The notes under the pieces: generated by a model | Databases searched by the model: none | Told to the model about the DNA's origin: nothing | What the model saw: only the letters and a program-made list of their open reading frames with translations | Assembly: GCF_011395035.1 (NCBI RefSeq) | Contig: NZ_CP024770.1 | Coordinates: 186,001-250,000, forward strand | DNA from: Pantoea cypripedii | Lineage (GTDB): Bacteria; Pseudomonadota; Gammaproteobacteria; Enterobacterales; Enterobacteriaceae | Direction: 5' to 3' | Length of the DNA: 64,000 bases | In this document: piece by piece, positions 36,652 through 46,929 of the stretch | Position numbering within the stretch: the stretch's first letter is position 1 | Layout of the letters: the number at the start of each line of letters is the position of its first letter | Made by a program: the position numbers and the translations under genes

Positions 36652-39600
36652 TCAACTTGCCTTTTGCAAACGTCGTTGATCGGGTATGGTTAAGACTTTA
36701 TCGGCCGGAAGTGGATCCTCAAGTCCGGTAAATTCAGTAAAAGAATCCAGGTTTTTGATTCTTATTAAGTTTGCCGCTACCTTAGCAGGTGTTCCTTTAG
36801 CAAACTGGTGCATATATTTTGCTGCAAGTTTTTGCCAGGTATCACCCTTGACCGTGACGTGGGTTTGCGTTGATTCCCTGACATCCCTTTTAACACGCCC
36901 GATTCTCTCTTCCTCCACCGGGGCGCCAGTTTCAACAACAGGAGCGGCTGCGTTTGGTCGGGGTTGAGCAACTGTCTGAGGAGGTACGTAGTCTACGTAG
37001 GGTATTTTCAATTCTTTTCCAGCCGGAAGCGTATCATCCTTATCGTAATCGTCGAGATTATGCTGGCGGTTAGCCGCTTTAATCATGGCAATAGCCGCGT
37101 CAGTTGTAATGCCTTGATACTGTCGCCTGTATGCCCTGACAATATCCTTCAATGAATCGTCATCACTCGTTATAAGAGTGTTATATCTCGGGGTATTATT
37201 GTCAGCGACTTCCACCGGTTCATAGCTTATCGTTGCCTCCTGAGCAGAAGTCTCCACCTGGGTAATATTTGCAGGCGACTGCGAGACAGAGGCATCGCTG
37301 TCAGGCTGGCCAGGAACCTTCACGGGAGGAACCGGTGGTATCAGCAGTAATGTGCCCGTAGGAAGTGTTTCTTTTGAATCAGGATATTTTACAGCAATGT
37401 CTGGGTTCGCAGCCTGAAAAAGGACACGTACCTCGTCATCCGTGTGAAGCGGATATCTCGTACTAAATTGTGCGACGATACTGTCCCAGTTTCCATACGC
37501 TGGAACATGAGTGAACTCCATTGATTCTGAATAGGCTTCGGGATCAGGAAGATAAATTATGGTGTTTTCCGGGATATTGTCCCCCAGAAAACGGGATGTA
37601 GCAGAGACTTCCCTGTTTGCGTGTTGCAAAATATAGGCAATTTCGAGATTATCTTTACCAGGATATTTATATCCATAATCAGCGCCCAGAGAGAGCCAAT
37701 TATCTTCTCCGGTCGTTGTATGAAAACTCCTTTCAGTCGGGCTTTCAGATACCGTTTCAGACTCAACCGACGTCGCGGTTTCCGGCTGAGCCGAAGCTAC
37801 GTTCTCCCGAGGAGCGATCTTCGCCGGTATTCTCATTTTTGTATTGGCTGGCAAGGGAGTATTATTGTCAGGATAATTCAATGAAACATTCCGGTTCTCA
37901 TTTTTAAGATGCGCAATCGCTTCATCGAGATTATGGTCAGGGGAAAGGTTGAGCAAATTATTGCCAAGCGACTCCCAGGTTTGACCTTCTCTGGTGATGA
38001 AATGACCATTTACCGGAAGCGGCCTCTCCTTTGCCAACGGTATTATCACTTGTTTACCCTCTGTAAGTGGCTCATTATCGTCAGTATGTTTCACATACAT
38101 TGTGGGGTTCGCAGCCTGAAGAAGACCGACTATCTCTTCAATTGTTTTTCCCGGGTAATGTTGGCTATTCCTGGTGGCGATGGTTTTCCAGCTATCACCA
38201 GAGGACACTCTTTCCGTCCACATGGGGATCGCATCGCTTTTCGGATCAGGCGTCACAATTCTGGTGTTTAGCGGGATGCTATCCGAAAGACCAGAATTTG
38301 CCTTCGCTATCTCAGGGTTTGCATGTCGCAAAATATGGGAAACTTCAAGATTAGTTTTACCCGGATATTTATCGCTATGCGCTATACCCAGCGAGAACCA
38401 GTTGTCTCCTTCTTTGGTTCTGACAACGCGCTCGGAGTCCTCCACGATTATCGCCGTGACAGGAATTTTTTTCCCGCTAACTTTCTCAAAATAAATTGCC
38501 GTCTCTTCGATTCTGTCTTTCTCAGCAATCACACCAACAATCGCGTTTACAGGGATATCGTTTGGCAGAGGACTGCCTGGGGTATATCCCGGAATTTTAC
38601 TGGTATCCACCACCAGAACGACCGGCGACCTCAGGTTGTCAACCTTTTCATTAGAATCCAGGCTAAATTTAGTTTTTATCTTACTGGCATGGTCAATCAA
38701 TTCCTGATCATTGGCATCTGAAGTTCCACCTGAAATACGACTCTGGTTATCAGCATAATTCAGAGCTGCACTATTCACTGCCTTGTTGACAGCATTACCA
38801 ACATGAGTGTTCGGGTCAGAAGCTAACGATGATGCATTGGCCTTGCCTTGTGATTCATTGTAAACCGTAATCGTTGTGGTGCTATTATTAGCCGATGGCC
38901 CAACCATATGTAATGATGTACCAACAACCACTGTTCCTTCTGGTGTATTTTTAAATTTCACCAGAGAACCATGCGTATTCTTTCTGTCTGCTGCTAATTC
39001 ATCGAAATTTTTAGCATTGAGAGGCTCTGTAACAACGGGATCATTTGGTCTGGTGGTCACAGCAGGCGATTGCGTAACAGGGTTACTGGCCGGACGGGCT
39101 TTATAACGTTCTGTATCTATCGCCTTCATATGGTCACCAATTTTGGTAGCCGTATCACCACTCGTATTACCAATAGCAACACCCAACGGGCCTCCCCGGC
39201 CAACACCAATTAAATCATTACCGTTGAACTTCCCGATACCACCCCGGCGAGCTGAATTTTTTCTTTCAAGATCTTCTAAAGAACTTTTTGTCTTCCAGTG
39301 CGGCGTATTGATTATCTCAGCGGGTGCTGTAGCAGTACCCGGATCAATAAACGTATCATTCCATCTTAAGTTTACATAATCCTCATTAATCGCCATATCA
39401 GAGATATAGTTTTTCGCAAAATCTTCACGATTGAATATTTTTCCGCCATGCCTCTCATTAAAAGCGGTACCACTGACTCCGGGATGACCACCCTGTAAAT
39501 TGTCTTTAAAATAGAGATAACCATCTTCCACGTCAGGCCTGGAGACTTTCAGCACGATATTTTTGGAAGTACGACCGGTTTCATTGGTCACATTGATATA

Positions 39601-42600
39601 ACCGACCTCAACCTTATAACCCTCACGCTCCAGTAATTTCCTCATGGTGCGGTATTTTATCTCATTATGCACAGATGAAGCAGCTACATCACCATAATGA
39701 CTGGTGAATTTATTAATATCCGCATCAAAATTCTTTGCTATTCTGCTGAATTCACTGTCTTGTATCTTAGCCAGATCCTCCCCCTCGTCTGCAAAGGAGA
39801 AGGCGTCATATTCTGCCCCGGAGCCAAAGGGTCGATTACTGCTATCTGCGGGTGCGGTAGCCAAATCTCTGGATCCCGCAGGAGCGGCAGATATATCATC
39901 TCCCCCTTTCCCTATTCTTTTCATAAAATTTTTATAGCGGTTATGAAGCGCATTACTCATCCTGTTTTTAAACTTAACGGGTAAAGAATCTTCCGTAACC
40001 TGGAATTTTTTAGCAAAGTTCTTTAATCCCTTCCCGGATATTTTAGATATTAATTTTCCTGCCCCGTAGCCAATTCCTTCGCCTAAAAGCGCCATATATG
40101 CGTCAGTCAACGCAGCATCCCTCTCTTCAGGATCGGTTGCTGCCATTGACTGCGCTAACTTCGGCAGAACGCCTGAAACGACAGTCACTCCAAGACTAAA
40201 GCCAGCACTCGCAAGAACGCCAAGTACCTTGGCTCCTGTGGTAACGGCTATCGTTGAAGTACCGGCGGTAAAGGGAAGGAGAAATACGCCTATCCAGGTA
40301 CCGGCTGTGCCAATCATATCTACCCAGCTATCAAACGTTTGTTCTCCTTGTGAATAAATCGCTGAGTCAATATCTGACTTCAAGTTCGCCACCTTGTTGG
40401 AGTACAGCTGTTCGTGAAATGGCGTTTCACTAGAAGTGAATGTCAGTCGTTGATTATTGCCAAATGCATAGACCAAGGTTTTAGCCAGGTTGCCTGATGG
40501 GACCATATCCGTCGGAAGCTCGGCCATATTCTCTCCTGAAAGTGCAATCAATACTCTACCATCATCAGTAATTTTGAGTGGTTTAGTATCCTTCGCATTA
40601 AAATAGGATAAACCCGCTTTTATCTGGTCATGACAATCTGTCGCCTGCTCTTTATTTTTGAATTTTAAACTATTATCGTGTGCCTGGTACGTAACTTCAT
40701 AAACCTTCCTGGTTCTTAAAGAAACAATAACAAAACCATTGGTCCCATCGGTACTTATACAAGCCATGTCAGCGATATTTTTACCGTCGATCTTCAATGT
40801 CTTAACATCGCCGCTGTCTATTTTTTTCTGAATGTCATTGACATCATAGCCGACAGGTGAGCTGGAATATCTTGAGTGTTCGCTGACAGCCATTTTCAGC
40901 TGCGCAATATTGACAGCTTTCCCCATTTGCCTGATTTCAGGCTTGCCAAAATAGTTTCCAATTGCCTTAATATAATCACTCTGCAGGTTTGTCTTTTTTA
41001 AGGCAGCGATTATAGCTCTCGATGCTTCACGATCATCATCCGGGACAAGTTTTAAAGCATTGGCATCTCCCCAGCCTTTTTTAAGATGCAGCCCCATTGA
41101 GTATTCGCGGAATGTTACGGTACCGAGATATTCATCCTCTGGCACATAGTAACCGTATTTTTTTGCATTCGATGCATCTACCGTTTTATAGACCTTTATC
41201 TTTTCATCCCAGTCATATGAATCTTTGAAGGTGGGCTCAATCCCCTTACTTTTAAGAATGTTATGATTATAGTTATCAATCCATTTGAGTGGGTTTTCGA
41301 CAGCACCTTCTTTATCCACCGGAACCTGGAAAGATTCCGCAAGTGCCTCATCCAAACTTGCGTCGATTTTTGCATTAGTCTCCGCATTCCATTGATATCT
41401 GATGCTTTGCGTATCTTCCGCAGTCGTCGCACCTCGTTTGACGCGTTTGAAAGTTTTCTCTTTTTCCTGCGCCGCCAGTTCTTCTTCTTTCAGCTCCTTC
41501 GCAAAGTCTGCAAACGCCTTCTGCACTTCCGGCCGGGTGATATCGTAGGTTTTGATCAGTTCTTCCCTTTTATTCGGATCGCATTGACGTATCTTCGCTT
41601 TAATATTTTCAGCTTTGTGATTCAGTGCATTTACTTTCGCATTCATGCCATGGACCACGCCGGCTCCCGGCGCGGCGAACATCAGGGTAGTCGGCAGTTG
41701 CTCAAGCGTATCCTTCACCACTTCTTTCACGCCTGAGGTATAAAGATTCGCACCCACCAGGCCTGCCCTAATCACGGTTTTGCCGACTGCGGGCACGCTG
41801 GTCATCATGGTTGACAGCAGGAGCTTGCTAATTTCCTGCCGAATGAGACCACTTTTTATCCCATAGGCCAGCGGCTTTCCGGGCATAATCGTTTCATTCA
41901 GCTTACTGTTCGCCTTTAGCAGCGTGACAGACAGCATGCCCAGCTTTAAGCCTATTCTCAGCCCGCCGACCACGGGCAATGTGGTCTTCAGGAACCCGTC
42001 GATGCTGCCCGTCAGTAACGAAAACGCGGCCTGGCCCGTCAGCCCTTTCGCCCCACCCGTTATCAGGTATTCCAGCAGGGATTTGTAGTTCTCTAACACC
42101 TCTTCGGCTGTTTTGGTGTTCACCATCTCACCGCCGATCGCCCGCTGGTACTCCTCCTTCAGTCCCGCGGCAAAAAAGTCACCTGCCGGATCGCCCGGTT
42201 TTTTATAGTCATCCTTCATCGTATCGATGACCATATTGACCGTCACGTCATACAGTTCCCGGTCCTCTTCCGCTAGTTCATCACGCTGCTCCTTCATAAA
42301 TCCAGCAATGTGTTTCATTATCCTGGCGTCTTTAGACATCGGGTTGACATAATTCTGAGTCACATCAGTAAAGGTATACTGGTAATGCTTTACCTGCGTG
42401 GCGGCTTCGCCGGCGATGCGCTGCGTGACGCTGACAAAGTCATCAAACCCGTCTGAGTCCGGCAGCGCATTCCTCAGCAATTCCTGTTCTGTCTCCCAGC
42501 CAGCGGTAATCTTTTTAATTTCTTTCAGTTCTTTCAGGGCGAAGGTAACCAGGGTCTTGACTCTCTTGTCCCCGGCGTTCTCCTGTACAGTTTTTAGGCC

Positions 42601-45126
42601 GGTTTTCAGCCGTTCCAGCGCACCCAGAGCCCCCCCGCGGTCCGGCTCCGCTTTTTTCAGGCAGGCCAGCGCATGGGCCAGGTCCTGCTGCGCCTCGCTC
42701 AGGCCATCACCGCCGCCGGACGCCGCGGCAATGGTCAGCCCTTCAGTAATCGGCACCTGGAGGTTTTCCAGCGCATGTCTGGCCAGCAGCTCGTCTCCCC
42801 CGTTCCCCGCCGGCAGTTTCCCCGGCAGACTCAGTTTCCTCATGGCCGCTTTCAGCGACGATGTGGTTTCTTCAACCCAGCTGACCGTTGCATTGATGCG
42901 TTTGCCCACCGCTTCTGTTTTGGCCCTGTTCAGCGGGTGCGGATACTGTTTATCTATTTCCCGCAGCCCCGCGAGCGCCTTTTCCGCTTCTGCAGCACAG
43001 CTCGCCAGTGTCTTCAGCGTCTCCGGAAGCTTATGCTCTAGCCCGTCCAGCTGTTGTGTTTTTTTAGCCACTTTCTGCCCGGCTTTCGTCTCCCCCAGTG
43101 TGCGCGTTGTATGTGCCAGTGCATCCTTTAAGTGTTTCGTATTGAATTCTTTTTTACTCTTCACCGCCTTGGTCAGTTCAGTCACTTTCCGGTTGCATAA
43201 CTCGACGCTGTCCAGCATCCGCTTGACTTCCAGTTTTATCAGGTTGTCCCGGATTATTTTTTGCTCAGGGTACGATCGTGATTTCTGTCCGGTACTGAGA
43301 ACATTTGCGCCAACATACAACGCCGTTGTGCTGCCCAGGGTTTTCAATCCACTGCGGACAGCCGCGGTCTTTTGGCCCACAACACTGGCCACCCTATCTA
43401 AACCTTTCACCCCCTTCTGAGCCAGATTGATTTCCGGGCGCAGACCATGCTTGACGTCCTTAAATTTACTGATGGCCGCCTCAAGCGTGGCTTTATGGTA
43501 AGCCGTGCTTCCGGCAATATCCTTAAAGGCGCCGCCGGTCTTAGCATCATGCGCCTGAACTTTTTTCAGCGCGTCGCTCATTTTGCTCAGCGACTTCACC
43601 CCCTTTTTCCCGCGCTTTATCAGCTTCTGCAGCGTATCCGCCGTGAATTCTGCCAGTTCCGGGTTACCACCCTCCGTGAAGTACGCCGCAACCCCGGGCA
43701 GCTCAGCCTCCATCTCCGTCAGCACGTCAGCAATTTCATAGACTGAGGCGGCAGTTTTATTAAGACTGGCGCGGTCAGTGTTGTCTTTCACATGAATATT
43801 CGCCATTCTGACGTCATGGCAGATAGACGTTAACGCATCTGCCGCGCTGCGGAGGGCGTTCTGTGCCACAGCCAGCTTGCCGGACTCCATCGATGGCACC
43901 GGTACGCTGCCGACCGCCGCGAGCCCCTTCAGGGCCTTTTCCAGCAGCACTTTCTGCATCTTCGCACTCTGGGTGTACTGGCTCTTTGCCTGGTTCAGCG
44001 CTGTCCCGATATCTTTGCAGGCTTTTTTAAGAGGTTCATGGTGTTTCCGCAAGGCCGCTTTGAACGTCAGCATCCAGCCGTATTCGCTGGTCCCTCCTGT
44101 TGTTTCGATGGTCTCGTTCATCTTGTCAGCAGCCTGCATCAGGGTTGCCTCAGCTGCATTCAGCGTGGTGTACACTTTAGCCGCCTGCTCAACATTGCCT
44201 GAGGTGCTCCATTGCGTTTTCGCCGTCAGCGCCGCATCAGCAGCCTGCAGCGCATCGACCAATGCGCATGCGGCCCGCGCCGCTTCACGGGTATTCTGCT
44301 TCTGTTCCCCCGTCCCCAGCGGTACCGTCGGTCCCGGCTGCTGCGGAGACAGCGTATAAAGAATGCCCTTCAGTGCCTTCGCACCTTCCCCCACGACATA
44401 ATTTGACGATTTCTCCAATCCGGATATCTGCGCGGCCGCGCCGTCAATCTGCTGAAAATCCACCGTCACATGCTCTTCATTAGTCCCGAGGGAGCGGAAC
44501 TCCTGCAGCATCTCTTTCTGGTCTTTCCAGCTGTTGAGGATAGTCTCCATCATTTCTGCGCCGGAATGGCGGATGAACTGCTGTACCTCTTCGGCGAGCT
44601 CCGGGTTGATTTCGGGCTGCACGTTTTCACCGCTGTCTGCGGCGGGGGTTTTCAGCCTCGCTGTAAACGCGATGTATTTCTGCTCGGCATCGGATACTTT
44701 ATCGCCTGACGGCACGTCAATGCCGGCAGCCTTCATTTCAAGGCAGAGGGAATCAAGCGCCATATGCAGCGCATTCTTTTGTACTTCTGTCAGGTGCAGG
44801 GACTCCATCGGGACAGGTTCACCGCTCTTCGGGTTAACCAGCGGCACACCGGACCGGTGCGCCAGCAATTTACCCAGCGCCGGTTCACTTTTTATGGCAT
44901 CGACCAGGGAGGAGCTGATGTACTCATTCCCGGCCCAGTCATGGCCGTGGTTAATGGATTCCGCCACAGATCGGTACAGCATCTTAATCTGTCCGGCACT
45001 TTTCTTCAGAACATCAAGTACAGAATTTTCGCTGGTTGATGCAACCGGGGTTTTTAACGTGGTTGACTGGATATCAGTGGAAGATGCTGCCGATGTGTTG
45101 TTATTACCAAGAGTATTAAGAGTCAT
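36652..45126 (-). CDS. Giant LysM-repeat protein 2, putative secreted toxin/effector
   Basis: 2824 residues, the largest gene in the window. Same plan as the 2405-aa paralog: helical N-terminal half, hydrophobic region (about 1020-1165), R-V-K-R (1228-1231), the block TFREYSMGLHLKKGWGD, a hydrophobic hairpin (about 1602-1659) and a globular block (about 1765-1945). It then has seven LysM-like repeats (about 2235-2820) instead of three, e.g. KEGDNWFSLGIAHSDKYPGK, SSGDSWKTIATRNSQHYPGK, VKGDTWQKLAAKYMHQFAKG. A second R-V-K-R (2744-2747) precedes the last repeat. LysM modules normally bind N-acetylglucosamine polymers. No Sec signal or catalytic motif was recognised. It lies directly downstream of the translocator genes on the same strand, supporting a T3SS-linked role by inference. 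Confidence 0.65.
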   Translation of the reverse strand: MTLNTLGNNNTSAASSTDIQSTTLKTPVASTSENSVLDVLKKSAGQIKMLYRSVAESINHGHDWAGNEYISSSLVDAIKSEPALGKLLAHRSGVPLVNPKSGEPVPMESLHLTEVQKNALHMALDSLCLEMKAAGIDVPSGDKVSDAEQKYIAFTARLKTPAADSGENVQPEINPELAEEVQQFIRHSGAEMMETILNSWKDQKEMLQEFRSLGTNEEHVTVDFQQIDGAAAQISGLEKSSNYVVGEGAKALKGILYTLSPQQPGPTVPLGTGEQKQNTREAARAACALVDALQAADAALTAKTQWSTSGNVEQAAKVYTTLNAAEATLMQAADKMNETIETTGGTSEYGWMLTFKAALRKHHEPLKKACKDIGTALNQAKSQYTQSAKMQKVLLEKALKGLAAVGSVPVPSMESGKLAVAQNALRSAADALTSICHDVRMANIHVKDNTDRASLNKTAASVYEIADVLTEMEAELPGVAAYFTEGGNPELAEFTADTLQKLIKRGKKGVKSLSKMSDALKKVQAHDAKTGGAFKDIAGSTAYHKATLEAAISKFKDVKHGLRPEINLAQKGVKGLDRVASVVGQKTAAVRSGLKTLGSTTALYVGANVLSTGQKSRSYPEQKIIRDNLIKLEVKRMLDSVELCNRKVTELTKAVKSKKEFNTKHLKDALAHTTRTLGETKAGQKVAKKTQQLDGLEHKLPETLKTLASCAAEAEKALAGLREIDKQYPHPLNRAKTEAVGKRINATVSWVEETTSSLKAAMRKLSLPGKLPAGNGGDELLARHALENLQVPITEGLTIAAASGGGDGLSEAQQDLAHALACLKKAEPDRGGALGALERLKTGLKTVQENAGDKRVKTLVTFALKELKEIKKITAGWETEQELLRNALPDSDGFDDFVSVTQRIAGEAATQVKHYQYTFTDVTQNYVNPMSKDARIMKHIAGFMKEQRDELAEEDRELYDVTVNMVIDTMKDDYKKPGDPAGDFFAAGLKEEYQRAIGGEMVNTKTAEEVLENYKSLLEYLITGGAKGLTGQAAFSLLTGSIDGFLKTTLPVVGGLRIGLKLGMLSVTLLKANSKLNETIMPGKPLAYGIKSGLIRQEISKLLLSTMMTSVPAVGKTVIRAGLVGANLYTSGVKEVVKDTLEQLPTTLMFAAPGAGVVHGMNAKVNALNHKAENIKAKIRQCDPNKREELIKTYDITRPEVQKAFADFAKELKEEELAAQEKEKTFKRVKRGATTAEDTQSIRYQWNAETNAKIDASLDEALAESFQVPVDKEGAVENPLKWIDNYNHNILKSKGIEPTFKDSYDWDEKIKVYKTVDASNAKKYGYYVPEDEYLGTVTFREYSMGLHLKKGWGDANALKLVPDDDREASRAIIAALKKTNLQSDYIKAIGNYFGKPEIRQMGKAVNIAQLKMAVSEHSRYSSSPVGYDVNDIQKKIDSGDVKTLKIDGKNIADMACISTDGTNGFVIVSLRTRKVYEVTYQAHDNSLKFKNKEQATDCHDQIKAGLSYFNAKDTKPLKITDDGRVLIALSGENMAELPTDMVPSGNLAKTLVYAFGNNQRLTFTSSETPFHEQLYSNKVANLKSDIDSAIYSQGEQTFDSWVDMIGTAGTWIGVFLLPFTAGTSTIAVTTGAKVLGVLASAGFSLGVTVVSGVLPKLAQSMAATDPEERDAALTDAYMALLGEGIGYGAGKLISKISGKGLKNFAKKFQVTEDSLPVKFKNRMSNALHNRYKNFMKRIGKGGDDISAAPAGSRDLATAPADSSNRPFGSGAEYDAFSFADEGEDLAKIQDSEFSRIAKNFDADINKFTSHYGDVAASSVHNEIKYRTMRKLLEREGYKVEVGYINVTNETGRTSKNIVLKVSRPDVEDGYLYFKDNLQGGHPGVSGTAFNERHGGKIFNREDFAKNYISDMAINEDYVNLRWNDTFIDPGTATAPAEIINTPHWKTKSSLEDLERKNSARRGGIGKFNGNDLIGVGRGGPLGVAIGNTSGDTATKIGDHMKAIDTERYKARPASNPVTQSPAVTTRPNDPVVTEPLNAKNFDELAADRKNTHGSLVKFKNTPEGTVVVGTSLHMVGPSANNSTTTITVYNESQGKANASSLASDPNTHVGNAVNKAVNSAALNYADNQSRISGGTSDANDQELIDHASKIKTKFSLDSNEKVDNLRSPVVLVVDTSKIPGYTPGSPLPNDIPVNAIVGVIAEKDRIEETAIYFEKVSGKKIPVTAIIVEDSERVVRTKEGDNWFSLGIAHSDKYPGKTNLEVSHILRHANPEIAKANSGLSDSIPLNTRIVTPDPKSDAIPMWTERVSSGDSWKTIATRNSQHYPGKTIEEIVGLLQAANPTMYVKHTDDNEPLTEGKQVIIPLAKERPLPVNGHFITREGQTWESLGNNLLNLSPDHNLDEAIAHLKNENRNVSLNYPDNNTPLPANTKMRIPAKIAPRENVASAQPETATSVESETVSESPTERSFHTTTGEDNWLSLGADYGYKYPGKDNLEIAYILQHANREVSATSRFLGDNIPENTIIYLPDPEAYSESMEFTHVPAYGNWDSIVAQFSTRYPLHTDDEVRVLFQAANPDIAVKYPDSKETLPTGTLLLIPPVPPVKVPGQPDSDASVSQSPANITQVETSAQEATISYEPVEVADNNTPRYNTLITSDDDSLKDIVRAYRRQYQGITTDAAIAMIKAANRQHNLDDYDKDDTLPAGKELKIPYVDYVPPQTVAQPRPNAAAPVVETGAPVEEERIGRVKRDVRESTQTHVTVKGDTWQKLAAKYMHQFAKGTPAKVAANLIRIKNLDSFTEFTGLEDPLPADKVLTIPDQRRLQKAS

Positions 45127-45195
45127 ATATTAGCCTGATGTAAATTAAAATAACTAAAGTAATTTTTCAGGCTTCAGGATAAACAGGTTGTCGCA

Positions 45196-45232
45196 GGAGG
45201 ATTTTCGAAAAATAAAAAAAACTATCGGTTTT
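45196..45232 (-). promoter_or_regulatory. Conserved upstream block of giant gene 2
   Basis: The counterpart of 36346-36382, 70 bp upstream of the start codon. Shared core AACTATCGGTTTT at 45220-45232. The rest of 45127-45398 is AT-rich with no gene. Confidence 0.45.
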
Positions 45233-45398
45233 GGTGTCATTTAACGTAAATGACGCCTCAGATTTTATCCGGGTAAAATTAAGAAAGTTCGCTGTTAACA
45301 ATGAAACTTCATAAAAAACAATTATAAAAAAATATAAATATGGCGCGGGCATAACTACCCGCGCCATACATTTTAGATTACCGCTGCACTCTATGTAG

Positions 45399-45770
45399 TT
45401 ACGCGCCAGCCGCTGATGCCACACTGCCAGAGACACCACCAACAAGCGGAACGCCGTTTTCCGTTACCTGCACCGGATCCGCAGTTTCCCCTTCAGGATC
45501 ATCCATGGCTTCTTTAAACCTGTCCTCATACTGCTGCAACAGGCGTAAAAAAAACTGTAAATCCTTCATGATGTCCTCGAACTGCTGACGGGCGGCGGCA
45601 AGCTTCTCCTTAAGATCGACCGCGTCAGAGGGTTGTGCCGTATCCTGAGGCTGGACAAATTCGCGGGTAGAAAGTTCTGTATTATTAATGGCGTGAGTCT
45701 TTAAATCCTTACTTAATGGTTCAGTCGTTCCGACGGTATATACCGGGTGATGATTATTGATGATTGTCAT
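45399..45770 (-). CDS. Small secreted-like protein of translocator cluster
   Basis: 123 residues, no recognised family. The N-terminus (MTIINNHHPVYTVGTTEPLS) is strikingly like that of the SseC-like translocator at 50831 (MTTIINRQPVLSTSATEYLS), suggesting a shared export or chaperone signal. Residues about 50-90 are a charged helix (LKEKLAAARQQFEDIMKDLQ), and the tail is Gly/Ala/Ser-rich. AGAGG precedes the ATG. It is the last gene of the translocator cluster. It may be a tip, plug or accessory translocator component; this is inference. Confidence 0.55.
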   Translation of the reverse strand: MTIINNHHPVYTVGTTEPLSKDLKTHAINNTELSTREFVQPQDTAQPSDAVDLKEKLAAARQQFEDIMKDLQFFLRLLQQYEDRFKEAMDDPEGETADPVQVTENGVPLVGGVSGSVASAAGA

Positions 45771-45968
45771 ACTATTTTACCTCTGTGCTATTCAGTGTTG
45801 GTAGGGTGTACCTTTCATTTGCGGAAAATAATCCAGTTATCTATTCCGTCAGAACAATAATAACCATGAGGAAAATATACATTTCTGTATTTCAACTGCG
45901 ATTTATGAGTTCTGGCGCAGATAAAAAAAGGGACCGATATGATCCCCTGAGAATATCACGATGTGAAA

Positions 45969-46580
45969 TCAGCGAATTGAATGTTCAATGGATTTCACCG
46001 TTGCGACATTCATGTTCTGAACGTTATTGGTCACAGTCAGCGCTGTGTTGAAGTCTTTCATCAGCTGCATTAACTTCTGCTGACTGCACTGCACGCTATC
46101 AGAAGCCTGAGTCTCGGTGGATTTGAGCGCTGTGTTGATGGATACCATCGCAGATGCTGAGATGCCGATAAACAAGTGAAACTGCCCCTCTTGCCCACAT
46201 CGCCCTATCCTGGCGTTATCATGGAGAAATTGGTCGATGGTTTGTTCATCCACCAGAATGTTATTGTCACGCAGATAGTGAGTCACCTCTGCTGGCAGTA
46301 CCCCCACCTCACCCGACTCTCCCAGCTGTGAAATAATGATGTTTACATGGTTGGCCATTTTCTGCGCGTCGCGCGCCACATTCATTTGGCCCGACATCTG
46401 ACAGAATTTCCTGTACGCCATTTCGACAAACGTCTGCATCATATCAGCCATGGTCATCATGGATTTACCCACTTGCGAGTAGTCTTTCATGACATCAGGT
46501 TGGCAGGGATCTGACAGAGTATCGCTATCGATAAGGGTACCAGGGGGCGGAGGCGGTTCATGGATTGTTGCATAGCACAT
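45969..46580 (-). CDS. Divergent SseB/EspA-family filament protein (copy 4)
   Basis: 203 residues. It keeps the family landmarks MMTMADMMQTFVEMAYRKF, VARDAQKMANHVNIII, the LPAEVTHYLRDNNILVDEQTIDQF block matching SseB's VPEDVIKYMRDNGILIDGMTIDDY, and the C-terminal coiled coil QQKLMQLMKDFNTALTV. It is much more diverged than copies 2 and 3, has its own central segment (about 125-145, GRCGQEGQFHLF), and a Pro-rich N-terminus. Upstream DNA still aligns with the other copies, including TCGAAACG after the -10. It may be a specialised filament subunit or drifting toward a pseudogene, though the frame is intact. Confidence 0.75.
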   Translation of the reverse strand: MCYATIHEPPPPPGTLIDSDTLSDPCQPDVMKDYSQVGKSMMTMADMMQTFVEMAYRKFCQMSGQMNVARDAQKMANHVNIIISQLGESGEVGVLPAEVTHYLRDNNILVDEQTIDQFLHDNARIGRCGQEGQFHLFIGISASAMVSINTALKSTETQASDSVQCSQQKLMQLMKDFNTALTVTNNVQNMNVATVKSIEHSIR

Positions 46581-46766
46581 TACTTATATCCTTATTTTTC
46601 CTGTTTTTATGATCGAACGGGGTTGAGATCAATTTCCACGTTTCGATGAGCAGATAGTAACTTTGACTTAAATCAAAAATTTTCGAATTCCGCCGTTTTT
46701 TTATGTTTTTTGACAATTCGGAGAGATACAGGAATTTCCTTCGCAACCCGGTATTCGCACCCTGTT

Positions 46767-46839
46767 GTAGCGGCGCAATTTATTGCGCGTTGTGTGCCCA
46801 TTCCGTTAGAGATAATAGCGCGATAAATCGCGCCGCTAC
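46767..46839. repeat. REP-like inverted repeat element
   Basis: The left arm GTAGCGGCGCAATTTATTGC (from 46767) and the right arm GCGATAAATCGCGCCGCTAC (to 46839) are imperfect reverse complements around a short spacer. It lies between copy 4 and copy 3. Single arms recur at 47813-47835 and 48790-48811, one in each intergenic gap. Confidence 0.65.
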
Positions 46840-46891
46840 GTTATTCAGCAAAATGATCAGAGAGCATCAGGTTAAAATCATGCAAAATAAA

Positions 46892-46908
46892 GGGGCCATT
46901 GCGGCCCC
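46892..46908 (-). terminator. Terminator of sseB-family copy 3
   Basis: On the minus strand GGGGCCGCAATGGCCCC is followed by TTTATTTT, 22 bp after the stop of the gene at 46930. The same hairpin follows copy 2 and recurs at 48844. Confidence 0.85.
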
Positions 46909-46929
46909 GGAGATTTTTATTATCAGAAT

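Noticed and set aside
42398..43420. 340-codon plus-strand frame inside giant gene 2
   Set aside because: It is antisense to the 2824-aa gene, Ser/Phe/Arg-rich with no ribosome site, and a similar shadow appears opposite giant gene 1 because the paralogs share sequence. It is a frame by-product.
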